64,000 bases of DNA. It comes from Sternotherus odoratus (lineage: Eukaryota > Chordata > Testudines > Kinosternidae). A model generated the notes under the pieces. That model was given only the letters and a program-made list of their open reading frames with translations. It was not told where the DNA came from and ran no database searches. Each line of letters starts with the position of its first letter. Position 1 is the stretch's first letter. The DNA is taken from the NCBI GenBank assembly GCA_032164245.1, contig JAVMKO010000010.1, positions 43,546,848 to 43,610,847 of the forward strand, in the 5' to 3' direction. Made by a program: the position numbers and the translations under genes. This document shows positions 35,098 through 44,755 of the stretch, in pieces.

Positions 35098-35242
35098 CTG
35101 TGCTAGAGAGCAGCATGCTGTGCTGGGGATAGAGCAGGCGGAGCCCACAGATATCCAAACCAGAGCTGAGGATCAGCTGTAACATGTGATGGACGGCCAA
35201 AGGAGTTTGGAGTAGGGTTTCAAACAGCAAAGCCACAGCAAT
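35098..35242 (-). CDS. Exon: start of NDPK-like module 1
   Basis: 145 nt (48 codons plus 1 nt) between acceptor GACTGTTCAG and donor CACAG|GTAAGG; phase 0 in, phase 1 out. IAVALLFE resembles NDPK strand 1 (usually TLALIKPD-like). VHHMLQLILSSGLDICGLRL matches the following helix and strand 2 pattern. The conserved Lys of the usual IKPD motif is absent, so classical kinase chemistry is doubtful. The exon joins in phase (G+AC = Asp) to the exon at 33209, which carries the second half of the module. The module assignment comes from pattern recognition; a profile search would confirm it. Confidence 0.82.
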
Positions 35243-35928
35243 CTGAACAGTCAGGTAAAGAGTGCAATGGAGGAATGGGTCAAATAGCTTCAAACACTTT
35301 TAAAACCATGGTGAGATTTCTCTCTCTAGAGCAGTTAGATCTCAGTTTTTCAGGAGGCAAATTAGCAACTAACATTACCCAAAAGAGCCACAGTACTGTG
35401 AATGCGTTGTTTAATTTACTATAGTACTATATATTCATATTTAAACAGTATGATGGAGAAATATTTAGGGTTTATATATTGTGGCAAAGCTTTGGCTTTG
35501 TCCCTGTGGATTCCATGCTTCCAGGCAGTTTGTGCTAGCCTCAGAGGCTCACTATGACCCTCCCTTCTCACTTTAGAGACCAGGTCACAGCCTATTAAGC
35601 CATTTTCATCATAAGCCAGTGAGGAGAAACTATCCTTCCTGGCACAGTCTCTGTTGTCTCCCAATTTCAGTAATTAGTTAGGGGAGGTAGAAAGGGGGGA
35701 GCCTGGGCCCACCCTCTACTCCAGGCTCCAGCCCAGGGACCCTAATAGTATTAGTTAAGATGGCTGACCTTTTAGCCACCAAACACAATTCCCTGGGCTT
35801 CTTCCCCACAGCAGTCCCCGCTTCTTCCAACTACACTTCACCTTTACCTCAGAGTCTCCTTCCTTGCGTATATGTTGTCTACCACTCAGTCTCACCAACA
35901 GCACAAAACAGGGTTACTTACCTGTAAC

Positions 35929-36114
35929 TGTTGTTCTTCGAGATGTGTTGCTCACATCCATTCCAGTTAGGTTAGGCACGCGCTGCGGGCCTGGTTGCCG
36001 GGTAGATTTTTCCCCTAGCTACAGGCTGGGTGAGCAGGGAGCCCCCTGGAGTGGCACCTCCATGGCGCCCTATAAGTACCCCTGCTACCCAGCCCCCACC
36101 TTTAGTTCCTTCTT
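35929..36114. repeat. DIRS left inverted terminal repeat
   Basis: It matches the complement of 41950-42131 nearly throughout, including GTTAGGTTAGGCACGCGCTG and CATGGCGCCCTATAAGTACC. The 24 bp outside it (35905-35928, ACAGGGTTACTTACCTGTAA) occur only at this end and in the internal complementary region. A GGCGCC...CTATAAG box may be promoter sequence. Confidence 0.85.
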
Positions 36115-36149
36115 GCCGGCTAATCCGACAGTGGGGAAGGAGGGTGGGT

Positions 36150-36250
36150 TTGGAATGGATATGAGCAACACATCTCGAAGAACAACAGTTACAGGTAAGT
36201 AACCCTGTTTTCTTCTTCGAGTGATTGCTCACATGCATTCCAGTTAGGTG
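36150..36250. repeat. DIRS internal complementary region
   Basis: The block to about 36210 is the exact complement of the outer left end (GAGCAACACATCTCGAAGAA, then AACAGTTACAGGTAAGTAAC). From 36211 onward (CTTCTTCGAGTGATTGCTCA) it matches the complement of the outer right end. This fusion of both termini is the hallmark by which DIRS elements are thought to template circular DNA. Confidence 0.85.
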
Positions 36251-36264
36251 ACTGCAAGCAATAC

Positions 36265-37284
36265 CTAGGCGGTGGGGTCGGGTTGACCCATCGCTGATCG
36301 TAAGACCGCTGACCCAAACGCCGCATCGTCCCTGGTCTGCTGGACTATGGTGTAGTGGGCGGCGAAGGTGTGGACGGAGGACCACGTAGCTGCCCTGTAG
36401 ATGTCCGTAATAGGAACTCTCTCCCGGAAGGCCGCAGAGGACGCCTGCGCTCTCGTGGAGTGTGCTGTTATTCTCTCGACAGGTCTCCCGCGAGTTCATA
36501 ACAGGTGCGAATGCACGAGGTAATCCAGGAAGAGAGCCTTTGGGCCGAGATCGGCTGGCCCTGCATCCTTTCCGCTACTGCCACAAACAGTCTTTCTGAA
36601 TTGCTTTGTCCTGTCTAAATAAAAAGCAAGAGCCCTCCTAACGTCCAACGTGTGTAATTGTTGTTCCCTTCCGGAGGTGTGTGGCTTCGGGTAAAAGACC
36701 GGAAGGCAAATGTCCTGGTGTAGATGGAAGGGGGAGACCACCTTAGGCAGGAAGGCCGGGTGGGGGCGTAGCTGCACCTTGTCCTTATGGAAGATTGTGT
36801 AAGGCGGCTCGGAGGTCAGTGCACGGATCTCTGACACTCTACGAGCTGAGGTGATAGCTACTAGGAATGCCACCTTCCAGGAAAGGTAGAGCAGGGAACA
36901 CGTGGCGAGGGGCTCGAAAGGGGGCATGGTGAGTCTGGAAAGCACAAGGTTTAGGTCCCAGGATGGAATGGGACGTTTAACGCTCGGGTACAGTTTATCT
37001 AGACCCTTAAGGAAGCTATACACCACAGGGTCCGAGAAGACCGAGTGGTTTGCCTGCCCAGGGTGGAAAGCCGAGATAGCGGCCAGGTGGACCCGAATGG
37101 TGGAAGTAGAGAGGCCTTGGTGTCTAAGGCCTAGCAGGTAGTCCAATACACGTGGAATAGGGGCTTCACTGGGAACGGTGTCATGTTGCCTACACCAAGC
37201 AGAGAAGCGGGTCCACTTAGCTGTATAGGTGCTTCTGGTGGATGGTTTCCTGCTACCCAGAAGGACACCTTGTACCTCGGCCGA
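36265..37284 (-). pseudogene. DIRS tyrosine recombinase, frameshifted
   Basis: The N-terminal SAM-like core-binding region begins KPSTRSTYTAKWTRFSAWCR and continues to about 36900. The catalytic region has SARRVSEIRALTSEPPYT (first Arg, near residue 485 of a 598-codon open frame whose first half is a shadow of RNase H). Two small shifts near 36600 and 36490 move the rest into other frames. There HSTRAQASS (HxxR), WSSVHTF and the final HY tyrosine are all still readable before a stop at 36265-36267. The recombinase would integrate circular element DNA. As it stands the protein is truncated before the tyrosine, so it is inactive. Confidence 0.85.
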
Positions 37285-37304
37285 GCATAAGAGTTCAGGA
37301 CCCC

Positions 37305-38273
37305 TCAGCCATGGAGCAGCCACGCTGTGAGGTGGAGGGACTGCAGGTCCGGGTGCAGGAGACGACCGTGATCCTGAGAGATCAGGTCTGGCCACAGCGG
37401 GAGGCTGATGGGAGGGGCTCTGGACAACCGTAGGAGGGACGCATACCAGAACTGTCTGGGCCAGGCCGGGGCTATGAGGATGACACGTGCCCTGTCCCAT
37501 CTGATCTTCAGGATCACCTTGTGTAGTAGCGGGATCGGAGGGAACGCGTAGAACAGGTGCCCCGTCCAAGGTAGGAGAAAGGCGTCTGTCAGGGATCCCC
37601 GGGAGCTGCCTCGGAAGGAGCAGAACTGGAGGCACTTCCTGTTCTGCCTGGAGGCAAAAAGATCGATGTGGGGAAACCTCCACCTCAGGAAGATCGGCCG
37701 GATGACATGTGGCCGGAGGGACCACTCGTGCGTCATAAAAGATCTGCTGAGGTGGTCTGCTAGAGTGTTCTGGACTCCCGGGAGGAAGGAGGCGACTGGG
37801 TGAATAGCGTGGGCTATACAGAACTCCCATAGGAGAATCGCCTCTTGGCACAGGGGGCTGGAGCGGGCCCCGCCTTGTTTGTTTATATAGAACTGGGCTG
37901 TGATGTTGTCTGTCAGCACCGCTACACAGTGGCCCCGCAGTGTGTCCCGGAAGGCCTGGCACGCGAGCCGGACGGCTCTCAGCTCTCTGACATTGATGTG
38001 GAGGCAGAGATCTGTCTCCGACCAGCGTCTCTGGGTCCTGAGCTCTCCGAGGTGAGCTCCCCACCCTAGGGACAAAGCGTCCGTCACCAGGGACATGGAT
38101 GGGTTGGGGGGAAGGAAGGGGACCCCTTGGCACACATTGGCTTGGTCTTCCCACCAGGCCAGAGCAGATAGGGCGGCCCTGGGAATGGAGAGCAGGGTGT
38201 CCATACTGTCCCTTCTTGGTCTGTAGGCCAATGCGAGCCACGACTGGAGCGGGCGTAGCCTCAGTCTGGCGTG
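37305..38273 (-). pseudogene. DIRS RNase H region (in frame behind a stop)
   Basis: The region is in the same frame as the Gag-RT frame but behind the stop at 38274-38276; the first internal ATG is at 38231. RNase H motifs with the acidic residues are visible: SLVTDALSLGWGAHLG, NVRELRAVRLA, LTDNITAQFYINKQGG and NTLADHLSR. A further block follows (PHIDLFASRQNRK, then LFYAFPPIPLL and VILIAPAWPRQ) that is typical of DIRS between RNase H and recombinase. The domain itself looks intact. Without readthrough of the stop it would not be fused to RT. Confidence 0.85.
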
Positions 38274-41200
38274 CTATATGACGTGAGTGCACGATGCCAT
38301 TTGACCTAGCAGGCTGAGGAAGACCCTGACCATAGCCATGGGACAGGCTCGCAGCTGTCGGATGGCCGACTGGATGGCGAGAAACCGGGCCCGAGGCAGG
38401 GATGCCCGTGCCACAGTGGAGTCTAGTAGGGCCCCTATGAACTCAATTTTCTGAGTTGGCTCCAGGGTGGACTTTTCCCTGTTGAGGAGAATCCCCAAGC
38501 GGTCGAATGTGCTGATGACTAACTGCACGTGTGCGCTCACTTGGTCCCTGGAGGTGCCTCGGATCAGCCAATCGTCGAGGTACGGGTATAGTTGTACCCC
38601 TCGGCGTCGAAGAAACGTCGCTACCACTGCCATGCACTTTGTGAATACCCTGGGTGCAGTGGATAGGCCAAAGGGTAGGACTGCAAACTGATAGTGTTCC
38701 CCCGCCACAAGAAAGCGGAGGTAGCGTCTGTGTGAGGGCTTGATGCTCACGTGAAAGTAAGCGTCCTTCATGTCGAGGGCAGCGAACCAGTCTCCCGGAT
38801 CCAGAGAGGGAATGATGGTGCCCAAGGTGACCATGCGTAACTTGAACCTGATCATGTGGGTGTTGAGTCTGCGCAGGTCCAGGATGGGCCGGAGGCCCCC
38901 TTTCGCCTTGGGGATCAGGAAGTAGCGGGAGTAGAACCCCTTCCCCCTGAACTCCTCTGGTACGGGCTCGATGGCTCCCAGTGCGAGGAGCGACCTCACC
39001 TCCTGTACGAGGAGTTGCTCGTGAGAGGGGTCCCTGAAGAGGGACGACGAGGGTGGGTGGGAGGGAGGGGTAAAGGAAAGCTGGAGCGAATATCCCAGCT
39101 CTGCCGTGCGGAGGACCCACTGGTCTGATGAAATGAGCGACCACGCACGGAGGAAGTGGGACAGACGATCCTTGAAGGGAGGATCCAGGTGTCTGGCTGG
39201 TGCTCTGCCCTCGGGCGCACCTTCAAAAGTTCGGCTTAGGCCCCTGGGGTGGTTTAGGGGCCTGCTGTTTCCCCCCTTGCCGTGGCCCTGAGCAACGGCG
39301 ATAGGCCGCCCTCTCCTTTGCAGGGAGTCCTGGGGCGGGCGCGCAGGAGGGAAGAACCGCCTCCTTGGGGGAAAGAAGGGACGCCTCTGGGACACGGGGG
39401 TGTGCATCCCCAAAGTTTTGAGAGTCACACCCTTGTCTTTAAAGGTTTGGAGGCGTGCGTCCGTAGCTTCCGAGAAGAGACCTCCGCCTTCAAACGGAAG
39501 GTCCTGAATCGTGTGCTGCATTCCCTGTGGCAAGTTGGAGGACTGCAGCCACGCAGCACGGCGGAGGACAATCCCGGAAGCCATTGTCCTTGCTGCCGAG
39601 TCTGCAGAGTCAAGGGCTGCCTGTAGGGCATACCTAGAAATGTCCCTACTCTGATGAAGCAAGGCCCTAAACTCTTGCCTGCCCTCCGGAGGAACCGTGG
39701 CCTCAAACTTAGCCATGGCCTCCGTAGTGTCAAAGTGGTGCCTGCTCAAGAGCGCCTGGTGGTTGGCCACTCTGAGCTGGAGACCACCTGATGAATAGAC
39801 CTTTCTTCCAAAGTGGTCTAGTCTCTTAGCCTCCTTTGTTTTAGGGGTCGGGGCTTCCTGCCCATGGCGCTCCTTATTGTTCACGGAGTCCACCACCAGG
39901 GAGGAAGGAGGAGGGTGGATATAAAGGTACTCGTACCCCTTTGCAGGGACGAAATACCTCTTCTCCACTCCTCTGGCAGTAGGAGGAATGGAGGCAGGAG
40001 TCTTCCAGACCGCGGTTGCATTCTGTCTAATGGTGTTTATGAAGGGCACTGCCACCCTGGCTGGCGTGCCCTTTGTCAACATGGTGGTGACCGGATCCTC
40101 AACCACCGGGACCTCTTCCATGGGCAAATTCATGTTCATTGCCACTGCCTTTAAAAGGTTCTGGTAATTAGAGAGGTCCATGGACGGTGGGCTGGCAGAT
40201 GTTGTGCCAGCCACTGCCTCAACCCCAGCCGGGGAGGCATAGGGACCCGGCACCACTGGGCTAGGGGGCACCTCAGAGTGAGGGGCCGCTGAAGATGGTC
40301 CCGCCACTGCCTCACCAGTGCCCTCCGACCGCAGGGGAAACCCGGGTTCGGACTGGGTGCCTTGGTGCTGGTCATAAGCCCAGGGCGCCCATGCTGGCCA
40401 GCTGGAGTGGAGTGTGGTCTGCTGCCCCTGCACCGAGCGCAGGGAGACCGAGGCCGATGAAGAGGGCCAGGGGGCCACCGTGCTGGCGGGCTGCTGAAGC
40501 TTGGGCGGAGAGTCACGCTGGGCTTCTGGCCTGGCGGACTCTATACGCCCAGAATGGTGAGGGCTCCTTGACTGGTGCCGTGAGCGGTGCCGGTCTGGAG
40601 AGCGGTGCTGACTCGACGAGCGGTGCCGACGCGGAGGTGTCCGGTGCCGGGAAGAGGACCAGTGCCCTGAAGCGTGGCGGTGCCGGGCCGGCGTCCGGTG
40701 CCGAGATGGGGTGCGCTGTCTATCTGGGGATCTGTAGTAACGGCGTGACCGGTGCCGGGATGACGATCGGTGCCGGGATGGTGATCGGCGCCTGGATCGT
40801 GATCTCTGCCTAGAAGCCGAACGGTGCCGAGATGTAGAGCGGCGTCGTGACGGCGAGCGGCGAGATCGTCCCCGGTGCCAGCTTACCGAGCGGTGCCGGG
40901 AGTACGACCGGTGCCGAGAGTGCGACTGGCACCTTGCCGAACAAGGGTGCCAGGACTCAGATCGGCGCCAGGACTCCGACCGGCGCCGGGACTGGGAGCG
41001 GCGGGTCCATCCATGCGGAGACCTGGAGCATGGTCTCAGCTCTGTGCGGCGCCGAGACTGCGACCGGTGCCGGGAGGTCGAATGGTACCGGGAGTCAGAT
41101 CGGCGCCGCGAGATCGAGCGGTGCCTGGACCCCGAAGGGCTCCTGGCCACAATCTCAGTGCTGATCATGGGTGGCTTGCCCGTAGATCGCACTTGTCTCT

Positions 41201-41771
41201 GTACTAGCAGAGAGTCTGTGGCCAGCAGTTGCCTGGCGGCAGCAAACGCCTCCGGCGTGGAGGGGAGTTGCTGAGGGATCGGCACCCGAAGAGGGGAGAC
41301 CGCTTGCACCGGACTCAACGGGACCGTTAAAGGTGCCGGAGTCGACAGTACCGGTGCCGGGGGCTGCTCCTCCGAGCAGCCGGTGTCCATGGCCGGTGCC
41401 GCGGGTAGCGGTGCCGGTGATTGCTCACTGCGGTCCAAAGTCGGAGCGGACGGTGGTGCCTGGGAGTCTCTCTTCCTCTTTCTAGAAGGGGAATGTGACC
41501 AGTGCCGAGACTTGCTCTTGGAAGGCACCGTCTTGGGAGCAGGTCCCGGTGCCTCTCCCCAGCCCGGAGCAAGGGCTGCCTCCATTAGGATCTGTCGGAG
41601 GCGAGACTCCCTGTCCTTCCTTGTCCGGGGCTTGAAAGTTTTGCAGATCTTGCAAGTATCTGCGATGTGGGACTCACCAAGGCACTTTAAGCATTTAGAG
41701 TGTGGGTCGCCCAGGGGCATAGGCTTCCCACACTCATGGCAAGCTTTGAAACCCGGAGCCTTTGGTGGCAT
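38274..41771 (-). CDS. DIRS Gag-reverse transcriptase, 1165 codons
   Basis: One open frame from ATG at 41771. Residues 1-60 hold three CxxC pairs (C11/C14, C27/C30, C40/C43) with nearby histidines, a probable zinc-binding head. A Pro/Ala/Ser-rich spacer follows, then a Ser/Arg-rich tract at about 210-410 with many RHRS and SRRRS units. The Gag/capsid-like part lies at about 540-800 (LSNYQNLLKAVAMNMNLP, HHFDTTEAMAKFEA). The RT occupies about 890-1150, with GGLRPILDLRRLN, ALDMKDAYFHV and the catalytic YLDD near 1064. The frame ends with TAG at 38274-38276. RNase H continues in frame behind that stop, so the natural product was probably a longer Gag-RT-RNase H protein. Gag and RT being in a single frame is notable. 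Confidence 0.9.
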   Translation of the reverse strand: MPPKAPGFKACHECGKPMPLGDPHSKCLKCLGESHIADTCKICKTFKPRTRKDRESRLRQILMEAALAPGWGEAPGPAPKTVPSKSKSRHWSHSPSRKRKRDSQAPPSAPTLDRSEQSPAPLPAAPAMDTGCSEEQPPAPVLSTPAPLTVPLSPVQAVSPLRVPIPQQLPSTPEAFAAARQLLATDSLLVQRQVRSTGKPPMISTEIVARSPSGSRHRSISRRRSDSRYHSTSRHRSQSRRRTELRPCSRSPHGWTRRSQSRRRSESWRRSESWHPCSARCQSHSRHRSYSRHRSVSWHRGRSRRSPSRRRSTSRHRSASRQRSRSRRRSPSRHRSSSRHRSRRYYRSPDRQRTPSRHRTPARHRHASGHWSSSRHRTPPRRHRSSSQHRSPDRHRSRHQSRSPHHSGRIESARPEAQRDSPPKLQQPASTVAPWPSSSASVSLRSVQGQQTTLHSSWPAWAPWAYDQHQGTQSEPGFPLRSEGTGEAVAGPSSAAPHSEVPPSPVVPGPYASPAGVEAVAGTTSASPPSMDLSNYQNLLKAVAMNMNLPMEEVPVVEDPVTTMLTKGTPARVAVPFINTIRQNATAVWKTPASIPPTARGVEKRYFVPAKGYEYLYIHPPPSSLVVDSVNNKERHGQEAPTPKTKEAKRLDHFGRKVYSSGGLQLRVANHQALLSRHHFDTTEAMAKFEATVPPEGRQEFRALLHQSRDISRYALQAALDSADSAARTMASGIVLRRAAWLQSSNLPQGMQHTIQDLPFEGGGLFSEATDARLQTFKDKGVTLKTLGMHTPVSQRRPFFPPRRRFFPPARPPQDSLQRRGRPIAVAQGHGKGGNSRPLNHPRGLSRTFEGAPEGRAPARHLDPPFKDRLSHFLRAWSLISSDQWVLRTAELGYSLQLSFTPPSHPPSSSLFRDPSHEQLLVQEVRSLLALGAIEPVPEEFRGKGFYSRYFLIPKAKGGLRPILDLRRLNTHMIRFKLRMVTLGTIIPSLDPGDWFAALDMKDAYFHVSIKPSHRRYLRFLVAGEHYQFAVLPFGLSTAPRVFTKCMAVVATFLRRRGVQLYPYLDDWLIRGTSRDQVSAHVQLVISTFDRLGILLNREKSTLEPTQKIEFIGALLDSTVARASLPRARFLAIQSAIRQLRACPMAMVRVFLSLLGQMASCTHVI

Positions 41772-41949
41772 AAGCCCCGGGGCAGCAGGGGAAGACCCCT
41801 GCAGTTAAAACTATTTACACTACACTTAACGATTAACTAACTATTAAAACAACAAAGAACTACTAAGAAGAACTATTAACACTGATAAGCTAGGAGATAA
41901 GGAGAACGCTAAGACAGAACTCCTCTGTTCCAACAACCAGCGTGAGCGG

Positions 41950-42131
41950 TAAGAAGGAACTAAAGGTGGGGGCTGGGTAGCAGGGGTACTTATAGGGCGC
42001 CATGGAGGCGCCACTCCAGGGGGCTCCCTGCTCACCCAGCCTGTAGCTAGGGGAAAAATCTACCCGGTAACCAGGCCCGCAGCGCGTGCCTAACCTAACT
42101 AGAATGCATGTGAGCAATCACTCGAAGAAGA
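41950..42131. repeat. DIRS right inverted terminal repeat
   Basis: Complement of 35929-36114. On the coding strand it carries CTATAAGTACCCCTGCTACC roughly 200 bp upstream of the Gag ATG, a plausible TATA-like promoter. Its outer end is CTCGAAGAAGAA. Confidence 0.83.
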
Positions 42132-42689
42132 ACTTCCTTCTACAGCCCCTGACCTCCACACTCACCTGACTAACTGGGAGGGTTTTTAACTGGTTTCAGC
42201 CAGCCCCTGATTGGCTTCAGGTGTCTCAATCAGGCTAGCTGTTTCTGCTCCTTTCTAGAAGCTTCTTAATTGGCCTCAGGTGTCTTGATTAACCTGGAGT
42301 AGCCTTTGTTTGCCTATCCAGGGAACAGGGACCTGCTCATCCTGAGGCTGATATACCTCCCTTCCAGCACTCTCCTATACCCTTCTGGTCTTACTCCATC
42401 ACAATATATAAAATATATATGTAATTCTTATCAACTACAATTTGTTAATGACATCATAAAAGCAACCTGATTAACCAAAGTTATTAACCAATAATGAAAT
42501 CACACAGTGTTTTAATATCACATACTGCAAAGAGGAGACGCATTAAAGAGCCACTTGCAGCTTGTGAGCTTCAGTCTGAGTATCACTGCTCTGGGGAGAA
42601 CCAGCCACTCACATCAATTGTACAGTGATATCTCTTCTCTTCGTCTCCTCTTCAATAATCCCCATGCGTTAGTTATATCCACACACTTA

Positions 42690-43195
42690 TGGTGGAGCAC
42701 AGAGTACAGGAACCTACATGTGTAGCTACACACAGCAGTGAAAGACTCCGGAAACGGGGAAAGGCTCGGGTAGCAAGGAGCTGCTGGAGTCTTTCCCTGC
42801 TGACTTCCCCCACAAAACCCTCTTCTTGATGTCAGAGCTTTTCACTGTAGCAAGAAAAGTCTCTGGCGGGGGGGGGGGGGGGGGGATGGGGAGGGAGGGG
42901 ACTAAGGCTTTGGCAGAGTGGAGGCAGGACTGCCCCACTGCCTCTCTCCTGCCAGAGCCTTTCACTGCAATGGGGAAAGGCTCCAACAGCCAGGAAGAAG
43001 CAGGACCCTAGACAGCTAAAAAATACCAGTGTAGATGTTGGAGGCACATAGAGAGCCAAGTAGAGTATGCACCCTGGGGGTTCAGGTGGGTAAGACTTTG
43101 TCTCTACTTTACTTGCCTAAGCCGTGCTATTTTTACCCATGTTGGCAGTGTCTGTACTCTACATCCTGCCGTAAGTGTAGATGTACCTTTATTTA
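42690..43195. mobile_element. Probable MITE with internal G-run
   Basis: Mirrored motifs include TGTAGCTACAC near 42721 and AGTGTAGATGTAC near 43177. Internally, related GGGGAAAGGCTC boxes occur on both sides of the centre. An 18-G run at 42868-42885 sits inside. Family uncertain. Confidence 0.4.
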
Positions 43196-44129
43196 CACTG
43201 TAAAATCTTGAGGCAGAGACTGTCTTTGTTCTGTATTTGTCCAGCACATAACACAACATGCCCCTTCGGCACTGACATAATTAGAAATATTAATATCTAA
43301 TTAATAACATAATGCTTTCTGTGATTTGAACTACTGTCCTTTGTGTTGTATTAGGTTGTAGATTCTTTGGGGGCACGGAATGACATTTATTTAACACATT
43401 GTTTACCTTTTCAGTATTAAAGAAACATTTTCAAATAATATTAGAATAGATGACCGACTTTCTATAGTTGTAAAAATTATAAAATCAACACTAGAAGAGA
43501 ATTCAAAAACAGGTACACCGGGTATCCTGTAATATATCTATATTTTAAAATCCTGTTTTCTACATTAATCCCATTCAGCCCATCTTTAGACAAAGAATAC
43601 TGAAAGACATCCAGCTGTGTACTGAATATACACATCTGTGTTTCTGAACAGGAAAGAAAATCATTCTGAATCCTCATCCTTTTTTGCATTCCAGTTCTGT
43701 ATTTCACTCTCCAATAAGGGGAAATTTCTTGTTTCAAAGAGCACATACCTTAAATGTAAGAATCTGGGTTTTTCCTGAAATTCGGGGACATTGAAAGATC
43801 TGGCTTGTGGCTACATACCAGCCTACAGATTGTTCATGGTTCCCCCTTCTGTACAGAATTCCGTCCCCAAGAAGGAGCTTTATTGCTTCAGTGAATGTCA
43901 ATTTAATTGATTGTTACTGGACATTTTAAATGAAGTATTACCAAATGATATTCCCTCATAAACACATAACGAAGCTTACAACATTATGATAAATGAAGTT
44001 ATAAATCTACCTCAGTGACAAAAAAAAGTCTATTTCAACTAGGCAAAAAGATTCTGTTTTTCCCACTGATTGAGCGCAAGGGGGAGGAGGACTCTTGCCT
44101 CATGCTGAGAAAGCAGGACATCAGCAAGT

Positions 44130-44510
44130 TATCTTAAGTGCCTAAACACAAATGCAAGAAGCCTCAGAAACAAGCAGGGAGAACTGCAAGTCCTGGCACA
44201 GTTAAGGAATTATGATGTGACTGGAATAACAGAGACTTGGTGGGATAAATCACATGACTGGAGTACTGTCATGGATGGATATAAACTGTTCCGGAAGGAC
44301 AGTCAGGGCAGAAAAGGTGGGGGGGGGTTGCATTGTATGTAAGAGAACAGTCAGAGCTCCAGGATGAAACTGCAGAAAACCCTGAGAGTCTCTGGATTAA
44401 GTTTAGAAGTGTGAGCAACAAGGGTGATGTCATGGTGAGAGTCTGCTCTAGACTCCTGAGGATCCTCCCAACCCTGATAGTCTATGATTCTATTATAATT
44501 TCCCTGATAT
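44130..44510 (+). pseudogene. CR1 LINE endonuclease fragment, internally deleted
   Basis: Plus-strand reading frames give NTNARSLRNKQGELQVLAQL, then NYDVTGITETWWDKSHDW and DGYKLFRKD, the CR1 apurinic endonuclease region. The sequence then jumps to the CR1 3' tail (CCAACCCTGATAGTCTATGA), so the reverse transcriptase is deleted. Confidence 0.82.
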
Positions 44511-44755
44511 TAACCCATTGCTCAGACTGGCTAATGAGTTTTCCCATAGCCTCCTGCCCTATAAAACCTCTAGCAAAGACCTCATAAGCAAGGAAGTAAG
44601 TTACTCCTTAAACTGGATGGAAATGTGAATAACTGGGCAACTTTATGTAAATCAGGGGAAGCTTCGAGGATCATCCCGTTTTGTCCTTTTCCCCTCTCAT
44701 GGTGCATCCTATTCATGGCCTTATACCACAAAGATCTCTTTCCGGCACAAAAGAA

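Larger units (their letters stand above)
35905..42131 (-). mobile_element. Near-complete DIRS-type tyrosine-recombinase retrotransposon
   Basis: About 6.2 kb, coding on the minus strand. Order from its 5' end: right inverted terminal repeat, Gag-RT frame, RNase H frame, overlapping tyrosine-recombinase frame, internal complementary region, left inverted terminal repeat. There is no target-site duplication at its ends, as expected for DIRS, which inserts through a recombinase. Damage is slight: one in-frame stop between RT and RNase H (38274-38276) and about two small frameshifts in the recombinase (about 36600 and 36490). This implies a geologically recent insertion. It lies in the intron between exons at 46083 and 35242 in the same orientation as the host gene. 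Confidence 0.93.
35480..42403. mobile_element. Solo LTR split by the DIRS element
   Basis: The left piece begins TGTGGCAAAG at 35480; the right piece ends ACTCCATCACA at 42403. The same 6 bases ATATAT flank both ends (35474-35479 and 42404-42409), though in AT-rich sequence. With the DIRS (35905-42131) removed the two pieces total about 700 bp, a normal LTR size. The LTR was therefore in place before the DIRS arrived. Confidence 0.68.

Noticed and set aside
37285..38292. First half of the 598-codon minus-strand frame as a separate protein
   Set aside because: It runs in another frame over the RNase H region and has the Pro/Ser/Arg-rich look of a shadow frame; domain motifs appear only from about 37284 onward.
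40295..41207. Plus-strand Gly/Ala/Arg-rich frames opposite the DIRS Gag
   Set aside because: Antisense shadows of the SR-rich tract.
43477..43746. 89-codon minus-strand frame as an exon
   Set aside because: An acceptor-like site exists, but there is no GT donor at a matching place and no domain pattern.
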